Part shown: piece by piece, positions 46,201-57,940 of the stretch | Layout of the letters: every line of letters starts with the position of its first letter | How positions within the stretch are numbered: the stretch's first letter is position 1 | Source of the DNA: Zygnema circumcarinatum | Taxonomy: Eukaryota; Streptophyta; Zygnematophyceae; Zygnematales; Zygnemataceae | DNA length: 64,000 nucleotides | Direction: 5' to 3' | Assembly: GCA_037447605.1 (NCBI GenBank) | Contig: CM074809.1 | Location: 2,749,158-2,813,157, forward strand | Notes under the pieces: generated by a model | The model's database searches: none | Seen by the model: only the letters and a program-made list of their open reading frames with translations | What the model was told of the DNA's origin: nothing | Made by a program: the position numbers and the translations under genes

Positions 46201-49200
46201 CCTTTTCGCCTTCCCCTCCCTCTTCCCATTCTTCTCCTTCTCCTTCACCCTCTTCACCTCATCCCCCTTCCCCTTTTCCTCCTTTCCCTTCTCCCCCTTC
46301 ACCTTCTTCCTCTCCCCCTCCCTTTTCCCCTTCCCCTTCCTTTTCCCCTTCCCCTTCCTTTTCCCCAGCCCCTTTCCCTTCTCCTTCGCCTTCCCGTTCC
46401 CCTTCCCCTTCCAATTCCTCTTCCCCTCCTTCTGGCCCAGCCCCATCCCGTTCCGAGTCCCCTTCCCCTGCGTCGTCCCCTTCCGCCCCCCCTTCTCCTC
46501 TCTCTCCTTCCCCTGTCTCTTTTCCTGCCTCACCCCCTTTTATTACCTCATCCCCTCCTCCTGCCTCGGCCCATTCCCCTGCTCCTGCCCCTGCCCCTGC
46601 TGTGCCCGGTATCCCTCCCCCTTTTCCTGCATTCGCCCCAACCCCTTACCCTGTTTCTCTCTCACCGCCCCCCTTGGAGCCTGCCACTTCGCCCGGTCCA
46701 TCTCCCTTCACAGTTGCGCCTGCCCCGTCTCCAAGCATCGTCACCCCAACCATGCCGCCCGGCCTATCGCCAAAACCGTCCTTCCACCCCTATCCAGCTT
46801 CAGGGCCTTCACCTGTGCCCTCTCTAGCAAACCCAGCTGCTGCTCCTGTGCCAACTGAAGGCTCTCCATCGCCTATTGAAGCACCTTCACCAGCTGCTTC
46901 TCCCATTGTGGCGCCTTCAGCTGGGCCAACACCTGCTCCATCTCCTTCTAATGAAGCGGCAGCCCCTTCACCAGCACTCGCTCCATCTTCGTCTCCTTCA
47001 CCAGGTTTGTCCCCTCCATCTCCTGCCAAAGGGGTTCCTTCTTCTTTTCCACCTCCCAATCCAGTACCTGCCTCCATCTCACCGTCCATCCCACCCCCAT
47101 TTCGTCCATTGAAGCCCACAATCCCAAGTTCCGGAGTTCATTCACCACCACCACCCCGTTCATCATGGTCTCCACAATTGCAGTTCCCTCCGCCATTCTT
47201 TCACCCTCCAAGCATTGCCCCACCCAAATTCCCATTCACCCCCCCTCACCTGTTTATCAGCCCTCCATTCCACCGACCTCCTAAGCCCAAAGGTATGTCT
47301 GCTTCAAGTAAATTCATTATCTTTGCAAATGAGACTTAGTCTCCAATAGATTTGTCTTCAGATAGTCCAGATCTTCCTTCAGCGTTTGGACTGCTATTTC
47401 CCCCGCAGTATCCATGCTGCAGACTCTGCGGGTATGGATCTACTGCAGCGAGCATCCAGTTCCATGGACTGCACTTGAATACCTTTTGAATAAGAGCTTT
47501 TTAATGTTTGTGGTAAAAGGCCTTCAATGCCGCTTCCTCTATTCCTCCTAGATTTGTGCAACTATATCAAATCTGAGTTGTCTCACAGGTTGCAAGACTT
47601 TGAACGTAATTGAACATATGCAAATGGAGCTGACTATAGCTCAAACGATAACGCTTGGATTGTATCTGCCCTATCAGTTATTTCGTGTAAACCTGACGAA
47701 GTCTGGCAACGTCACCGCACCTGCTTCTTTGTTCCGCTTGAATGTAGCGTCAAGTTCACCCGATAGATTTTGGAAGAAGACTGGTTTATCTGCTATACAT
47801 TGGGAGGAGCGTACTGCATTTTTCTGTCTTTTTGTACTAGATCTGTATTTGGTGGATGGGAACGGTGGGCGTTGATTCGGAAGGAGAGAAGGGCGGCAGG
47901 TTGGTCGGAGAAGGATGAGAATGAGATGAAGTGAAGTCTCTCCTTGTGCCGTTGTTCTGGGTGGACAAGACAATACTGCTCAGTTACTGTGATCATGGGC
48001 ATGGTAGATTCTCGAGACGGATGTTTTATCTTGCAGTGGGCTCTTTCTTAGTGCTTATCCCAGTTAATATTGGAGGCTATTTTCCTGGAAGCTTGCGTCT
48101 TCGGATACGTCAGTTTATGTTCTGAAGTCATTCCTATTCTTGCAGATAGTACCCCCCCCTCGCCAAGCTTGACACCTGCAACCCCCTTTCCAGCGCCGTC
48201 TTCACCTGCTGTGTTACCGCCGGAAGTGGCTCCCGTGCCCTTCCCAGCTCCTTCCCAACTTCAACCTCCACCTATTCATCCCCCTCTGCGCCACCCTCCC
48301 CCAGCACGTGCGCCGTCACCATCTCCTGCAGACACCCCACTCCCTTCCCCTTCCGCTGTACCTCCTCCATGGCATCCTCAAACCCGTCCCCCTCAGCGTC
48401 CTCCTCAGCGTCCTCTCCAGCGTCCTCCTCAGTATCCCCTTCATAGTCCCCCACTGCCACCTCGACGGAATCCCCCTCTGCGTCCCCCGCAGAGTCCCCC
48501 ACAGCGTCCTCCACGGTATCCCCCTCAGCGTCCCCCAAAGCGTCCGCTTCCACCACCATCTCAGCCAGCTTCCGAGCCCGCCTTTGGTCCAGTTGACCCG
48601 CCGTCTGTGCTTCCCCCGGGACACGCTCCGTCTCCTGCAGCACCTTCACAGTCACCACTATCTCCACCAAAACTACCACCAGCAGATTCTCCTGCCCCAT
48701 TAGGTGTCCCTATCCCACCTCCCGCGGATGCTCCTTCACCATCCCCTGCGGATGGGCCATCTTCAAAGCCCGAAGAGGTGAGGCCCCCTCCTGGGGGGAG
48801 CCCTGCACCCTTCAGCCCGCCATTGCAGCCACCACCCTCTCCCGTACCTATCACCAGTCCTGCTCCGCCACCCTATCAGACTCCTCCGAGTTCTCCCCCG
48901 TCCCCTCAAACTTCCCCCTTGGCTCTGCCGCCACCTCCTCCCGACACGAGATGTGAGTCTCTGTTCTCTGTGTGGCAACGAGCAACTGCGTCTCTGCAAT
49001 CTTCTTAGTGTGTTTGTACGTATCGCCTTACTAACTGGGACTGATCTGTGCTTTTGAATTATTGGTGGCCAGCCTGTCCGGCATGCAACGAGACACAGTA
49101 CATTCCGCCTGAAGGAGCATGCAGATGCATGGATCCTATGGTCGTTCTACTCACTTTCCTCACAGAGTTCGATGTCTTCAATGCAAACTCACTCAAATTT

Positions 49201-52182
49201 GTGAAGGAGATGGCTGCCGGGCTCATTTTAGAGCCGCCTCAAGTGGTGGTATGTTTGCTTTCTCACAATGAAGCCCCTCCATTGACAAGAGGGCGGGCAA
49301 TAGGCTCCTCCTGGCTGCTGCCAATATTGGTAAAATACGATTCCATTCATACCTACATTCGATGCTTGGGTGGGAGAGCATGCAGGTATCCAATGTGCAG
49401 TATAAGGTGTACCCAACATCCTTCTACGTATGGCTGTGGTTTGTTCCTTTAGATGGAACTAAGCTTAACCACTCAAAAGTGATTGACATAGCGACGCGTC
49501 TGCGGAACCATCAAGTTAATTTGGATCCCTTGTTTGGGACCTATGAAGTGGAGTATACTGTGAACCCAGGTAGGGTATGAGGAAGCTCAACCTTGCTGCT
49601 GATTTCATGTGCATCTAAAATATCCTTACTTGCACCTAACTGCACTTCTGCCCAAACCGTGTCTTGTAATTGAATTGGCCTCCTCTGCAGGCGACAAAGT
49701 CCCCCCTCCTCCAAGTCAGTCGGGTGCATTGGCACCATCTGGGGCAGTCGGAAATTCGAGCAAGAATGCAACAAGTGTTGAAGCTGGCAAGAATCGGAGC
49801 ATGTCCGGTGTTATCATCGCCATAGCAGTCATTGTGCCAACTGTAGGTGTAGCTCTCTGTGGTCTGGGAATGTGGCTGTTCTCGGTGTACCGCCGGGACA
49901 GGAGGGAGTGGGGAGGGAGAGGGGTAGACAATCTGGAAGGCGCATATGCTCCGCCATTGTTTGATGATGCTTCAATGGAGCAGGCGGTAATCGCCCGTCA
50001 AGGTGAGTCTCCAGACAGCCCATTACTCTTGTCACTCTCCACAGGCCTTGTTTCTTATCTGCACCATTTTCTCAGTGCTGCTTGAAAGGAAACTGCTTGC
50101 AGTACACCAATCTCCTGCAAGACAGAAAGGAATGAGGTTTTTGAGCATTGGAATGGACTTGTAATTTTCAGGCCCTGTTGTTCGGGAGTCTCCGGAGCAG
50201 ACTGCACGGGAGGCAGACCTGTCTCTCAGAATCGCTGCTCTCTCCAATGCTCCTACACAAACTTACTCCTTAGCCCAACTAAAGCAGGGAACTCGCAACT
50301 TCAGCTCGGCAAACCTTTTGGGTCAGGGAGGTTTCAGCCGGGTATACAAGGGACAGTTAGAAGATGGCTCAGTAGTTGCAGTGAAGGTGCTCATCCAGGG
50401 TGATAGGCAGGCTGAAAAGGACTTCCTCGCAGAAGCTCACATGCTCAGCTGCCTCCACCACAAGTACGTCTACCTTCCCCTCAATAACCATATGGCTCTA
50501 CCCTCTACTTCCGAATGGAGTGCCCTAAGACCCCTTTTCTGAGTGCAGGAACTTGGTGAAGCTTCTTGGAATCTGCCACGAAGGTGGAGTACGGTGCCTT
50601 ATTTATGAGCTTGTACCGAATGGCAGTCTTCATTGGCATCTCCATGGCCCTGATTCGGGCGTTCAGTTGAGAACATCCCCAAAGAGGGATGCGCTCAGCT
50701 GGGAGACCAGGATGAAGATTGCTCTCGGAACAGCAAGAGGGTTGGCGTACCTCCACGAGGATGCCAATCCTCATGTCATTCACCGCGATTTGAAAGCTTC
50801 GAACATATTGCTGGAAGAGGACTTCACACCAAAAATTTCCGATTTCGGATTGGCTAGGGAGGACGGAGTCGTTGTTTCCCACAGCGTGAAGATGGTGGGA
50901 ACCTTCGGGTGAGTGCCTGAAGATCGATGGTTTATCAACTTCCTTCATCACTGTGTATAGGAGGCTCAAAAGCTGTCAACTATAAAGAGCTTGAGAGTCT
51001 TATACCGTAAGGATCCGATTGAGTCAGTGTTTGGGTGGAAAGTGTGTCTGTCCTTTATTCCCCAACTCATGAAATGAAACAATTTGGTGATGGTTTGCAG
51101 CTATGTCGCACCAGAATATGCGATGACTGGGCACCTCCTAGTGAAGAGTGATGTCTATAGCTATGGAGTGGTGCTGCTTGAGCTTCTTTGTGGGAGACGG
51201 CCTGTTGACATGAGGGCAGCACCCGGACAGGAGAGTCTTGTCAACTGGGCTCAGCCTCTACTTGCAAGGTGAAAGACTTTTTGTCCTTGCCCTGATAATG
51301 TTCCAGTCCAATTCCATATTCTTATAATGCTTTGAAGCTCGTGGCTGGAGGAAAGTCTATGCTATGTTGAGGGGTTTGTGCGAGGAAGTGACATTTCCGA
51401 AGGGGCGTGGGTGCAGCAAGGAAGGCTTGGAGCATCTTGTGGACCCCTCCTTGAAGTCAACATGCCCCATGTCAAGCCTAGCACGGGTGGCAGCCATAGC
51501 TAGCATGTGTGTGCAACCCAACGCAAGCCATCGGCCGTTCATGGGAGAGGTTGTGCAGGTAAGTTGGGAAGTGTTTGGTTGCCAAAGAATAGACTCATCC
51601 TCCCAGTGGCTCCTGCACTGCTGCGAAATGCCTTCTTCAGAATACTAATGGTGATTTGTGGGCCTGTAGGCACTGCGCCTTGTGTACAATGATGCAGAGA
51701 GCGAGTCCGACAGGAGGTATGTCTTGTCCCTGATACGGAGCTTCTGCTCGCAATTGCCAGCTATTCGTGCTCTGAGGGATTGCAAGCGAAGAAGTCAGGT
51801 TCTGATTGACCTTTTTGTAATGACTGTGCAGCATGGAGTCTACACGAGCCTTGATGAGTTCCGAGTTCAGCATTCTGCTCCCTGAAGAGCCCGATCCAGC
51901 ATTTGGGTTCACTTCCAAAGAACTGGCAGCAATGCCGCCTCTTCTTCGACGAGGTATCCAGAACTTAGAATCAAGGTGAGCACACACACTTACTCGTTTG
52001 CTTCCGAACATCGCATGCTGAGCTTCTCGATTCTGCCGACTGATTCCTGCTGTTGTGACACTGCTCGCAGTGGCGAAGCATCGAATGGCAGCGGCTGGAG
52101 GTGGCAATCGGGTTCAACGGACAGCCGGACTTCACCGGAAACAGTGGGTGCATCTCAGGTTTGTGTTTTAGCTCGTCAGTGA
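43262..52182 (+). CDS. ALE2/PERK-like receptor kinase with giant proline-rich ectodomain; frame broken twice in repeats, 5' end uncertain
   Basis: Single-pass receptor-like Ser/Thr kinase resembling plant ALE2. Exons: about 43262-43513 (start uncertain), 43715-47292, 48146-48952, 49073-49248, 49386-49569, 49691-50002, 50172-50463, 50549-50908, 51101-51268, 51417-51558, 51670-51716, 51832-51975 and 52071-52182. The first two large exons encode over 1,400 residues of S/P-rich extensin-like sequence. Next is a Cys-containing ALE2-type segment ([20 protein letters not shown], then LEPPQVV and [18 protein letters not shown]), a membrane helix ([20 protein letters not shown], about 49800-49880) and a basic stop-transfer (YRRDRREW). 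The kinase has [32 protein letters not shown] and [10 protein letters not shown], so catalytic residues are intact. From 48146 on, all phases agree. In the 43715 exon the S/P-rich frame shifts near 45,905-45,950 and again near 46,085-46,095. No signal peptide was identified. Confidence 0.85.
44190..46620. repeat. 2.4-kb polypyrimidine (C/T) tract coding modular S/P repeats
   Basis: The plus strand is almost pure C and T, mostly CCCCTTCC, TTTTCC and TCTTCC words. Translated, it alternates two modules of about 40-46 residues: type A with [12 protein letters not shown]...SPHPPSP and type B with [17 protein letters not shown], each ending near [12 protein letters not shown]. Order by eye: A A B A B A, SPSPSP spacer, A, then after frame changes B-like, B, A. 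The opposite strand reads as G/K/E/R-rich shadow frames. Confidence 0.85.
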
Positions 52183-53922
52183 AACTGTGGACAAGGAGAC
52201 TCGTTGGGTGAAAACCTGTGAAAGGCCCGTTCGAAGGTAGACGATGCTTAACCTCAAGGTGGTACGCATGCAGGGCTCGTCAAACTCGACATCTGGTGCA
52301 CAGAATATTGAGGGACTGCAACCGAAGATTCCTTCAATATCTAGGTGTGCAAATCATATCATCCTGTGAACTTATTGACCATTCCCAGTACATATCATGT
52401 TTTGTCCCCTTCTCCTTCCCCTATCCCCCCTTCCCCTTCTCTCGTCTCGCCTATTCTCCTTCAAGAACAAACGGCACAGTTCTATTGTTTTAATTGGTCA
52501 TTGTTGGGGCACAGACCCACGGGATCAACGGCAAGGGAACTGGACCCACTAATCGACTTTGAGAGGTGAACCTTTATGGGGGGGAGGGGGGGGGGGGAAG
52601 GAAGGGGGGAGGGAAGAAAGGGGGGGGGTGTTGTGCCTTGGAGAGAAGGGAGGGAGCCCCGAGCGGCCGCCCGCCATCGGGCCATGCGGGGCTCCTCGCC
52701 CAACCGCGGAGCAGCTGTAGGCTTCGCCAAGTTTTAAATTTTTTAGGTCCTTGTAGCATTAGGGATGGCATTTTAGGTCAGTGTTTCGATTTTAATATTT
52801 TGAAATAAACCGTTAGGTAGGCAGAATGACTGCAAAGCGAAACGCTTTGCAGCCTTTTCGAAAGAATTGGTAAGCAAGTTGTTGCTTTGCCTACAAGCGA
52901 CCTGTCCTGTTAAGGGCAGCAATGCAGCATGAAAATTAATGATTTTTTTTCGCTATAAACTAGGTTAATATATCGTTATTTATATGGACCGCAATTAGAT
53001 CCCCTTTGCTGATCTGCTATTTCAAGCATTTCCGAGTCGGGACCCCTTTGCAAATGCCTGCACTGCATGCCAAACCAAAAATGCCTGTAGGGAGTGACGG
53101 GCTGTGCAGACGGCCACCGGCACATTTGAGAACCGCTGTCCCTCCCTCCCTCCCTCCCTCCCTCCCCGCCTGCCTGCCTGCCCTGCCCCCCCGCCCTCGC
53201 CCCTCTCCCCTCCCCCATCCTTCCTCCCTACCTCCCTCCATTAGGGGGTATCAGACTTGAACATTTTCCGACCAGCGTGAGAAGGGTTCCAATTTTGCTG
53301 TACTTCTTTTCGATTCCGGACTTGTAATTGGACTTGGTGTGTGACCGCGGCCAAAGGTTGAACTTCCATTGAAATTTCGGATCCATACAGCCACTCGGAG
53401 TCCCGGTGACTGTCCGATTCCGAGGAACGCTTTTACAATTTGTCACGCTCTGTTTCCGGCGCGAGCTGTCCACCGTAATCTGATCCCCCCAATTTGGAAA
53501 AATCGCTAAAATTTTCGGAATGTCGCTAGCGAGCCGACCACTCCAGATCGGAAACGTTTGGGAGGTATGGGAGAGGTGGACGGCTTCAAAGTTGTTGGAA
53601 GCGGATAGGCGTTGCATGGTTTCTTTGTGCCATTTTGAAACCAACTTGAGCACAAACAAAAAAAAATGGATGGGCATGGCCTGCAGGATGCCTGGGAGTG
53701 TGCTGATGGTTGAACGTTTTTAGCAGCATGAGCCGAATCCTACAGAGTCAATCCTTTTCTCAAAGAGAACAAGTGTGAAGTCCTGCAGCCGATATGGCAG
53801 ATGCTCCGAAAGTCCTGACAAGTAAATGTGACTGCTCCAAGCTTCCCATTGCAGCACGCGGAACTCTGAAAAAATCCCCATTTGATCCCCATAAATCAAT
53901 ATCCTTATTTTGCTCACTGAAA
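52183..53922. other. Convergent intergenic region
   Basis: Spacer between two 3' ends. It holds a G-rich tract (52577-52630), AT-rich DNA at 52730-52990 and a (TCCC)n run at 53140-53166. A 149-codon minus-strand open frame at 53228-53677 has ordinary composition but no recognisable motif, and is not called as a gene. Confidence 0.5.
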
Positions 53923-56900
53923 TCAGACGGGCGTGGTCTTCTCCCCACAGCCTCGAGCAAGCGTTCGGGTATAGCTTGGCTTCTGCATTTCCACGAGTCG
54001 TGAAATCTGCGGCAGCATCCAAAGGTAAAAGCTTCAGATTTGTCTCTTTTTTGAAAGGTCGAGCTCAGATGCTCAAGTCCAAACAAAATTTAGATGCTCC
54101 AAGGAAGCACCAAGGGATGCGAGGGAAGCTCAAGAAGGGGCTTAGTCTAAACGTACTGCTCGTCTGAATGCAAACTCTTCCTCTCTCCCGGACAGCTGTC
54201 GCTCGATAGCTGAACGCTCATGTTGAGATGACCCTATGGGTGCCACGCCGCCCTCCACTCCCACATTTCTTCGAAGTTTACCTCCTTCCACTGCAGTTTC
54301 AAACTGTAGGCTGCCCAGCAGAAAGCAGAAGTGAGCCCAGATTCATTATTCATGGCTTCACAGATAAACCACCCACAAAAGTGTTAACAGTCCTCTGGCA
54401 AACGCCAATGTTACTTCCTTTCCTGTTCCTGTCAAAGGGTTTGCATCCTCGGATTCTTCTCTTACCTCTCAAGGTCCACGAGAGGGCCCTCCTCATGGCC
54501 CAAAAACAGTTCGTCTGGAGGAGCGGCTGCGGTGCATACGAGACAACGCCGGAAGTTGTAAAGTTCATCAATGAGAGTGATAAATCGTCGAGCCTGTCTC
54601 CCGAAAACACAAGAAACCAGTTTGTGGATAAGTCGTCTTGGCTACTCAAACATCTAGCGGTTGCTTCGGGGAAATGAAACCCGCTTTCGACGGTGTCTGA
54701 GTCTGTAAGAGAGGCTTACTTGGTCGCGAATTCGCATACTCATCGATGGGATGTCGGTTACAAAAACTGTGTGGTATTGTTGAGCCAAAGCAATGTAGTC
54801 CGCTGCCCCGACCTGCATCCACCCCAAGCATAATATACATCAGCTGTTCTCCCTCTTCCCACCACCCTTCTCCGCCCTCCCTCCTCTCCCTTCTCTTCCC
54901 TCCCTCCCTCCCTCCCTCCCCAATGCCCTCCAACACCTCACACGTTACCGGACGATTGCAGAGGTCGTCAAAGGCAAATCGTGCGATCCCTCCACAGTTT
55001 CGAGGAACCTGCAAAGTCCTGTGGTTTATTGAAACCCAAAACCCCCTCTCCCCCGGCATGAGAGAGAGCCCAGCTACCATCTGATTCTATGAGAAAGAAA
55101 GATACCCATTCACACTCAGCAGCCACACAGCCCCCCCTGCTCTCGGGCGCACCTCCTTTCATCATCCCTCTCTCCGAGCCACCTGCCTGCCGAACATGAC
55201 GGTAATGCAGCGTCTCTCCTCCTCTTCGCACTTCCCCTTCTCTCTCTCAATCTCTACCGCCTGCTGCCATAACTTCTCTACCTCCTCCTGCGACCGTTCA
55301 TTCAAGGGCCAAAAGTATGTGGCGGCGGATGCGTCCTGCAGCCCCAAAAAACCCAAAAGACCAACCTTAAATATGAGTAGTCAGGGTTCAGAGAGCCCTA
55401 CTACTGCTGCAGCAGCAGCAGCAGACTGTGAGAGCAGAAGAAGTAGCCCCTGAGCCCACCTGCTCTCCTGTCTGTATGCGGCGGTAGTCCGTATCGCTCT
55501 GTATGTGGAGAGGGCGACACTGCTGCTCTAACTGCCGCACGAACTGCTCAAAGAGATGGCGCTGCAGCCCATCCTGAAATGCAGACAGAAGGAATCTGGT
55601 CATGCATTTGACCCTCCTTACAACGACAAGTCATTGACTCATCTAAAAAGTGACAGGAAACAGATCCTTCAGTCAGAATGTCGATCAAGTGAAGGTACTG
55701 CGACAAACTCTGTTTGAAGTATGCTTCCCTTTACAGTAGCCAAAATGCTAGTATTCGAATGGAATGTAAGCTTTTCCACGTCGACTTCTTCCCCTCACCT
55801 TGTTGAGATGGCGAGGTGGCCTGTTGGAGGTGGCAACCAGCACCACTCCCTTCTCCATGAGACGGCCGAGAAGGCGCGGGAGAGCCACTGCAGTGAATAC
55901 GTCCACCACCTGCACACGTGGCATCTCCTCGGCTGACTCATTAGGGCCATTCCGCTAAGAAGCTGCTCACACTCAGCTCGTCAGTATGGAGCTTACTAGT
56001 AAAGCAGAGCATTAAGTGTCCGTACAAATTGAAGCCAGGAATAGACATTAGGTTACTTGCTGAACTTGGATACCAATAGGCTATGGGAGTGAAGGGAGTG
56101 TGGCAAACAGCTACCGTTGAAGGCAACTGTAAGCCTTCCTGACTAGATCGTCGTCTTTCAAGTACACATCGATTTCCCAAAGCAAAAAACGTCGTGTTCA
56201 GTCTGGTTTTCGGAAGTTATCAAAATGCAGGATGCACCCTCGCAACGGTAAGTCTTTTCAAAAATCAGGTGTTTCCATTCCCGTCCCCTCCCGGCCTCTC
56301 TCCTTCCACTGAGGACACATAGCACCCCCCATCTGCTCTCCCAAGCAGGGCTTTAGAGCCATGCCTGAATCTCATCAAAGCAGAGAAGGCTAGCTCCATA
56401 GGCTTCCTCCTCTCCTCCCATGAACTCATTCACAACCGCATCTAACACATGAGAATGCAGCCCTCCCACTTCATCTCCATCCTCCTCCTCTTCAAAATGT
56501 GACTCTCTCTCCTCCTTACGGCGCTTCCTCTCCCTCCTCTGTTGCTGCTCCTGCCAGTGGCGGTGCATGCGCTGATGCAGCTCAAGCATGGCCTGCATGC
56601 CCCCCTCCCCTCTCCCGCACCTCCGCCATTCACAATGGTCCTGCCACCACGCACAGAAGGGTACGGGACAACGGAACTCACAGCATGGAAATGCAGTCTT
56701 CGCCGTCTGCCGACGATGTTTTCGGCTGTCTCGAAGAGCAAGTCCATGAGGAGAGTCTTTCCTGCAACGTATCCGAGATGGCACTCGCATCACACATCTT
56801 ACTTCACAATCCCTCTCTCTCCCTCTCTCTACCTCCCCACCCCCGGTCACGTTCTTTCTTACTTCACCTTCACCCACATTACAGTCAGCAGCGAGGTCCA

Positions 56901-57940
56901 CTTACCACAGCCGACATTGCCAAAGAGGTAAATGCCTTGAGGAGGGAGAGGAGGGAGAGGACGGGGAGGGAGAGCTGCGTCAAGCGCCTTCTCTCTCTTC
57001 AGCTCCCGCACCATTCGGCCGGGCCCTCGTTCGACCCTTCTCTTTCTGAATAGCTCTCCCATCCCCTTCTCACATCAAACCACTCCCTCAAGCACGAAGA
57101 TGTCCACCATGAATTTTGTCCTGAACTACAAAGCGCAGACTTGGACTTAATGGCAATGGTACAGCTCATCATTTGTAGAATCCTTTCCCCCACCCAGAGA
57201 ACACAAAAAGAGAATTCTCCATTGAGACCTCGACCATCGGCAGCAAACAAAGCAGGTCCATCCTCACCGAAAGAGCCACCGAGAGAGGGAGTGTTTCTGT
57301 GCTTCTCGTTGTGCCCTCTCTGCTCTCTCTCTCTCCATCTCCTCCGCCAGCATCTGCATTCGCAGCAGCTGACGCTTCGACAGCCATTCGAGGAGTCTTG
57401 TCTGCGAGCAGGGAAAGCGAGAGAGAGAGAGAGAGAGTCTGAGCGAGCGAGGGGCAGATAACCAGCAGAGCCTCAGCATGAGTACTCGAAGGGACAACGG
57501 TATGCCGTTTTATTCAGTTGCCACATTTCACTTCTTTCTTCATTTCAATCAACTTTGTTATTCATTTTCATTTTCAATTCTGTCCGACTACTGTAAGGGG
57601 GGTTCAATGTGGGTCATCTTCATATTGCTGAGTACTCCTTTTAATCAAGATGATTAACAACCATCGTGGTTCTGCCACTTCGGGACTGATTTGAATTTCC
57701 TGAAATTCCAATTAGAAATATCTAGTCCGTAAGTGATATACTCAGGGAGCAGGCAGGAAAAGCTCTCGGGGCCCTCACTTGATGTTCCTTCATTCGCTGG
57801 TGATGCCCCACAAGCTCTTCAGTGAGCACGTCCATGGCTGCGACAACTTGCCTCTGTGCAGGATCGTCCCGAAGTACGCCGCAGCTAATTAGCTGCATAT
57901 AGCGTTGCAGCGTAAACTTTTGAACGCCTGCTCCTTGCAT
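53923..57940 (-). CDS. AFG1/LACE1-type AAA-like ATPase
   Basis: Mitochondrial P-loop ATPase family; in yeast and animals it helps degrade or assemble respiratory-chain subunits. Thirteen exons give 548 aa: 57779-57940, 57268-57401, 56906-57045, 56682-56761, 56365-56592, 55799-55909, 55460-55573, 55187-55335, 54949-55018, 54720-54812, 54466-54593, 54157-54310 and 53923-54006. Landmarks: Walker A GIYLFGNVGCGKTLLMDLLF (split by an intron), HFHAAMLELHQRMH, Walker B ASLLCFDEIQVVDVFTAVAL, LVATSNRPPRHLNK, DGLQRHLFEQFVRQL, AATYFWPLNERS, CGGIARFAFDDLCNRPVGAA, YHTVFVTDIPSMSMRIRDQ, ARRFITLIDELYNFRRCLVC, LQFETAVEGGKLRRNVG and FAFRRAISRLVEMQKPSY. The 56365 exon must use a GC donor (CAG/GCATGG). The 55187 exon can end at a GC donor (giving FGRTLQVP) or at 55183 with GT (FGRQVP, next exon from 55008). 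No clear mitochondrial presequence is seen at the chosen start. Confidence 0.92.

Noticed and set aside
44850-46533. Long minus-strand open frames rich in G, K, E and R opposite the S/P-rich exon
   Set aside because: They are antisense shadows of the polypyrimidine coding tract; composition follows directly from GGGGAAGG words and no domain is present.
53228-53677. 149-codon minus-strand open frame between two convergent genes
   Set aside because: Composition is ordinary, but nothing in it resembles a known family and it has no supporting context; left uncalled, though a lineage-specific gene cannot be excluded.
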